From JACVRM01 sp036824245 (GTDB lineage: Bacteria > Actinomycetota > Thermoleophilia > Gaiellales > Gaiellaceae): a stretch of 8,265 nt of DNA. The stretch lies in assembly GCA_036824245.1 (NCBI GenBank), contig DAITAO010000110.1:1-8265 (forward strand), in the 5' to 3' direction. Every line of letters starts with the position of its first letter. Position 1 is the first letter of the stretch. The notes beneath the pieces were generated by a model. That model was given only the letters and a program-made list of their open reading frames with translations. It made no database searches and was not told the origin of the DNA. A program made the position numbers and the translations under genes. This document shows positions 6,156 to 8,265 of this stretch, piece by piece.

Positions 6156-6956
6156 GTGGCGCGCGAACTGTGGCCGCTCGTCGCACTGCCTGTCGCGTTG
6201 GCGGCGCTGGCCGCCTCGCTCGCAGTGCGTCCATTCCTGCCTGACCAGGTCGGGAGTCGCCCGCAGCCTTCCACGGCGGCCTTGTTCGCCGGCCGTGCCT
6301 CGCCGGACAAGGCCGCACCCGAGCCCGTGCAGCAGGTGCGGCCGGAAGCACCGGAGCCGCGGCGACTGGTGGCGCGGGTGAGCGGATCGCTGGCCGTCCG
6401 CTCGAGGCCGGGAGGCGCCGTCGCTCAGCTGATCGGCTCGCGCACGGAGTTTGGTTCGCCGCGCGCCCTCGGAGTCGTGCGGCGGAAGGGCCGCTGGCTC
6501 GGCGTCACGCTCCCCGAGCTCGGCAATGGACGCCTCGGCTGGGTCGACGTCCGCTCGTCCGGCCTGCGCGTGGCAGCCACCGCGGTTGCCATCCAGATCG
6601 ACCTCTCCGCGCACCGCCTCGCGCTACTGCGCGGCGACCATGTGGTGCGCCGGCTGCCGGTCACGATTGGCGCGCCCGGGTCGCCGACGCCGACGGGCCG
6701 CTTCGCCGTGACGGACAAGCTGCCCGGAGCCCGCTATAGCTCGGCCTACGGCTGCTGCATCCTCGCGCTGTCTGGCCGGCAGCCGACCCTGCCGCCCGGC
6801 TGGACGGGCGGCGATCGCCTGGCCATCCATGGTGCGCCGGCCGGTCAGCCGATCGGCCGCGCAGCCTCAGCCGGCTGCCTGCACGCAGCCGAGCGCGATC
6901 TGCGCGCGCTCATGCGTACCGTGCCACTCGGCACGCCTGTCTTGATCCGCGCCTGA
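6156..6956 (+). CDS. L,D-transpeptidase (YkuD domain) with N-terminal anchor and SH3-like region
   Basis: A 266-residue envelope protein predicted to crosslink peptidoglycan stems (3-3 links) or attach proteins to them. Residues about 5-25 form a membrane anchor or signal; 26-68 are a Pro/Ala-rich linker; 70-135 look like a small SH3b-type region (VSGSLAVRSRPGG..GRWLGVTL..GRLGWVDV). The YkuD catalytic domain spans about 145-264, with GAPGSPTPTGRFAV (172-185), the upstream His of IHG (H225) and the nucleophile C241. The motif around the Cys reads SAGCLH where the common form is SHGC[IVL][RN], so the His two before the Cys is Ala. GTG 6156 is the only reasonable start in frame, though its Shine-Dalgarno is poor. 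It is divergent from the DUF4331 block. Confidence 0.87.
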   Translation: MARELWPLVALPVALAALAASLAVRPFLPDQVGSRPQPSTAALFAGRASPDKAAPEPVQQVRPEAPEPRRLVARVSGSLAVRSRPGGAVAQLIGSRTEFGSPRALGVVRRKGRWLGVTLPELGNGRLGWVDVRSSGLRVAATAVAIQIDLSAHRLALLRGDHVVRRLPVTIGAPGSPTPTGRFAVTDKLPGARYSSAYGCCILALSGRQPTLPPGWTGGDRLAIHGAPAGQPIGRAASAGCLHAAERDLRALMRTVPLGTPVLIRA

Positions 6957-6958
6957 GC

Positions 6959-7039
6959 CTAGAAGACCGCGGGCCCGATGAGAGCCGCAGTTGCCGAGAC
7001 CGAGCCGAGGATGAAGAGCAGCGAGCCCACAAGCTTCAT
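6959..7039 (-). CDS. Possible 26-residue hydrophobic membrane peptide
   Basis: A short minus-strand frame from ATG 7039 to TAG 6961-6959 reads MKLVGSLLFILGSVSATAAL plus IGPAVF: one basic residue, then a continuous hydrophobic, Gly/Ser/Ala-containing segment, as expected for a single-pass micropeptide or a very short signal-like peptide. GAAGG lies 7 nt before the ATG, a fair Shine-Dalgarno. It converges on the L,D-transpeptidase with only 2 nt between stop codons, and lies between that gene and the terminator at 7073-7101, hence antisense to its 3' untranslated region. The protein-like composition and ribosome site argue for a real gene, but at this length chance is possible. Confidence 0.45.
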   Translation of the reverse strand: MKLVGSLLFILGSVSATAALIGPAVF

Positions 7040-7072
7040 GCACGAACCTTCGAGGATCTAGGTGTGTCGAGC

Positions 7073-7101
7073 AATAGGCCGAACGGCCTATTTTCTGTTT
7101 T
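7073..7101 (+). terminator. Rho-independent terminator (plus strand)
   Basis: AATAGGCC (7073-7080), loop GAAC, GGCCTATT (7085-7092) form a perfect 8-bp stem followed by TTCTGTTTT. The T-run is on the plus strand only, so it would end transcription from the L,D-transpeptidase gene, giving that mRNA a 3' tail of about 140 nt that covers the micropeptide frame in antisense. Confidence 0.75.
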
Positions 7102-7102
7102 C

Positions 7103-7138
7103 GCGAGAACCACGCTGGGTCAGTGCGACGGTTCTCGT
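7103..7138. repeat. Second hairpin upstream of the CAP gene
   Basis: CGAGAACC (7104-7111) and GGTTCTCG (7130-7137) are exact complements around an 18-nt loop, followed on the plus strand by TTTGACG. It begins two bases after the terminator's T-run. It may be a second, weaker terminator or part of the control region of the CAP gene. Confidence 0.4.
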
Positions 7139-7144
7139 TTGACG

Positions 7145-7167
7145 CCCTGTTCCGCTTTTTGACAGGG
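7145..7167 (+). promoter_or_regulatory. TTGACA box inside a small inverted repeat, upstream of the CAP gene
   Basis: TTGACA at 7159-7164 is a perfect -35 hexamer match preceded by a T-run. It overlaps the right arm of a 6-bp inverted repeat, CCCTGT (7145-7150) and ACAGGG (7162-7167). No acceptable -10 is found 16-18 bp downstream, where the sequence is G-rich, so a sigma-70 promoter is uncertain. Confidence 0.25.
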
Positions 7168-7213
7168 TTCCCGCCGGGAGAGAGGGACCGGCGGTTGGGG
7201 GGCCCTTCGGACG

Positions 7214-7804
7214 TTGCACCAGGGACACGGGCGCAGCCATTCGTTACGGCGACTGCTCGCTTTAGTTGCCGTGGTGCTCGTCTCCGGCGTAGCCGGTGCG
7301 GGCGCGGCGACGCCACCCCTCGTTTATGACAGCTCCCCGCGCTCTGCCGCGCCCGGCACGCGCCTCCTTCGCCAGGCAAGCACGTTCGAGCAGGAGCTGC
7401 TCGCCGAGCTGAACGCCATCCGTGCGCGTCGTGGGCTTGTGCCGCTGCGACGTTCGCCCTCGCTGGCCGCCGCCGCCAGGCACCACTCGCGCGCCATGGC
7501 GCGACTCGGCTTTGTCAGCCACTCGTCGGCAGACGGATCCTCGTTCCGTGCGCGTGTCGAGCGTTTCTACCGGCGGCCGCCCGACTGGCGGGTCTACGCA
7601 GTCGGCGAGAATCTCCTGAGCGGCAGCGCAAGCGTCGCCGCCCATGAGGTGATGCGTCTGTGGATGGGAAGCCAGGGCCACAGGCAGAACCTGCTCGCCG
7701 ACTGGCGCGAAGTCGGCTTCGGCGCCGTCAAGGTAAAGGAGCCGTTGAGCTTCGACGACGAGGCGACGCTGTTCGTCACGGCCGACTTCGGCCTGCGCCG
7801 CTAG
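7214..7804 (+). CDS. Secreted CAP-domain (SCP/YkwD-like) protein
   Basis: A 196-residue protein. After a short polar start, residues 11-32 (LRRLLALVAVVLVSGVAGAGAA) form a signal peptide or anchor. The CAP domain spans about 57-192: LLAELNAIRARRGLVPLRRS (62-81), ARHHSRAMA (88-96), FVSHSS with H103, GENLL with E132, and WMGSQGHRQNLL with H156, ending in LFVTADFG. These are the conserved His/Glu positions of bacterial CAP proteins. Molecular roles in bacteria are mostly unknown; secretion and envelope association are likely. The TTG start at 7214 is the only start in this frame between the upstream TGA (7160-7162) and the hydrophobic core. No good Shine-Dalgarno is close; GGGAGAGAGGGA (7175-7186) is too far. 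Its stop codon is 2 nt from that of the converging gene on the right. Confidence 0.85.
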   Translation: MHQGHGRSHSLRRLLALVAVVLVSGVAGAGAATPPLVYDSSPRSAAPGTRLLRQASTFEQELLAELNAIRARRGLVPLRRSPSLAAAARHHSRAMARLGFVSHSSADGSSFRARVERFYRRPPDWRVYAVGENLLSGSASVAAHEVMRLWMGSQGHRQNLLADWREVGFGAVKVKEPLSFDDEATLFVTADFGLRR

Positions 7805-7806
7805 CG

Positions 7807-8265
7807 TCAGTCGTCATCGGATCCGCTGCCCGACGAGCCCGACGAGCCCGACGAGCCCGACGAGCCCGACGAGCCGCTTCCCGAGCCGGACGAACCGCTC
7901 CCCGAGCCGGACGAGCCGCTCCCCGAGCCACTCGATCCGCTTGACGAGTCGTCGCCACCTCCGGAGCCTTTCCCGGAGCTATCCGAGCCCGAACCGCTGT
8001 TCTGCCCGCCGTCGCCGGAGCGGTCGTCCCCCCGAGCATCCTGGTCGTCGTCGCCGCGCCCTCGCCCGCGGCCACGACCGCGTCCTTGACCGTCCTCGTC
8101 GTTGTCGTCCTCGCTAGCGGCCGGCGGATTGAGCGGTCCGCCCGGCTGCTCGACACGTGTCGCCGAGAGTCCGACCGAGTCCCGTGAGGCGTAGTAGAGG
8201 CCGACACCGGTCAAGCCGGCGACCAGCAAGCCTGCGATCCCTGCCGATGCCACCTTGGCGAAGAC
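7807..8265 (-). CDS. Membrane-anchored Gly/Ser/Asp-rich low-complexity protein (5' end beyond window)
   Basis: The frame is open to the right edge, giving 152 visible codons. It reads VFAKVASAGIAGLLVAGLTGVGLYYASRD at the start, a transmembrane or signal-anchor helix. GTG 8253 is a possible start but has no Shine-Dalgarno and would drop the preceding Lys, so the true start is probably beyond the window. Outside the membrane segment the protein is disordered: a Pro/acidic linker (SEDDNDEDG), five RG dipeptides, another Asp/Arg-rich stretch, then about 60 residues of Gly/Ser with a DDD end. It looks like an extracellular or wall-spanning flexible stalk; I recognise no family. Base use follows its repeats and the GC level matches its neighbours. 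Confidence 0.65.
   Translation of the reverse strand, partial: VFAKVASAGIAGLLVAGLTGVGLYYASRDSVGLSATRVEQPGGPLNPPAASEDDNDEDGQGRGRGRGRGRGDDDQDARGDDRSGDGGQNSGSGSDSSGKGSGGGDDSSSGSSGSGSGSSGSGSGSSGSGSGSSGSSGSSGSSGSSGSGSDDD
7831..7875. repeat. Five exact 9-bp tandem repeats
   Basis: CGACGAGCC is repeated five times without change. On the minus strand each unit encodes Gly-Ser-Ser in the C-terminal tail of the low-complexity protein. Unit length is a multiple of three, so copy-number change would alter tail length without breaking the frame. Confidence 0.9.
7876..7938. repeat. Three 21-bp tandem repeats
   Basis: Three adjacent 21-bp units of the form GCTCCCCGAGCCGGACGAGCC, at 7876-7896, 7897-7917 and 7918-7938. 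The first differs from the second at two bases and the third has diverged at its end. Each encodes a Gly/Ser heptapeptide on the minus strand. They adjoin the 9-bp array, which shares the CGACGAGCC-like end of the unit and may have grown from it. Confidence 0.85.

Noticed and set aside
7831..7938. Tandem repeats as a CRISPR array.
   Set aside because: Units are 9 and 21 bp, directly adjacent with no unique spacers, and encode an in-frame Gly/Ser tail.

Overview
The window is GC-rich throughout, uses GTG and TTG starts freely, and carries an actinobacterial-type gene set. The partial left-edge protein, a short membrane segment followed by an SEPKP motif and a basic Pro/Arg tail, resembles hypothetical proteins I associate with Thermoleophilia (Gaiella/Solirubrobacter relatives). 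This assignment rests on style and memory, not a search.

Layout, left to right. (1) 1-1011: a divergent pair, a partial small membrane protein on the minus strand and a GNAT acetyltransferase on the plus strand. Both GTG starts sit exactly 8 nt downstream of an identical GTCGTAGACT sequence, which suggests two leaderless transcripts; a perfect 12-bp inverted repeat lies between them. (2) 1037-6032, minus strand: a four-gene block read right to left as DUF4331 secreted protein, membrane-anchored TPR protein, NicO-family permease with an extracytoplasmic N-terminal domain, and a UreH/NiCoT-like permease. The first three are tightly packed (4-nt gap, then a 4-nt ATGA overlap); the fourth follows after 82 nt with its own strong Shine-Dalgarno. 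(3) 6033-6155: a divergent control region with a C5-GTA-G5 near-palindrome resembling operators of the CsoR/RcnR metal-sensor family. (4) 6156-7804, plus strand: an L,D-transpeptidase with an altered catalytic-motif context, a likely 26-residue membrane peptide antisense in its 3' region, a rho-independent terminator, and a secreted CAP-domain protein. (5) 7807-8265, minus strand: the 3' part of a membrane-anchored Gly/Ser/Asp- and RG-rich low-complexity protein with in-frame 9-bp and 21-bp tandem repeats, truncated by the right edge.

The most interesting part is the four-gene block. Two permeases with long cytoplasm- or loop-located histidine stretches imply transition-metal handling (Ni, Co or Cu). 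The DUF4331 and NicO proteins both place a histidine as the third residue after a plausible Ala-X-Ala signal cleavage site, the ATCUN pattern that binds Cu(II) and Ni(II). The operator-like site upstream fits metal-responsive control. Together these suggest a metal-acquisition or efflux cassette in which DUF4331 and the TPR protein are extracytoplasmic or membrane-associated partners of the permease. This is inference; no substrate can be read from sequence alone.
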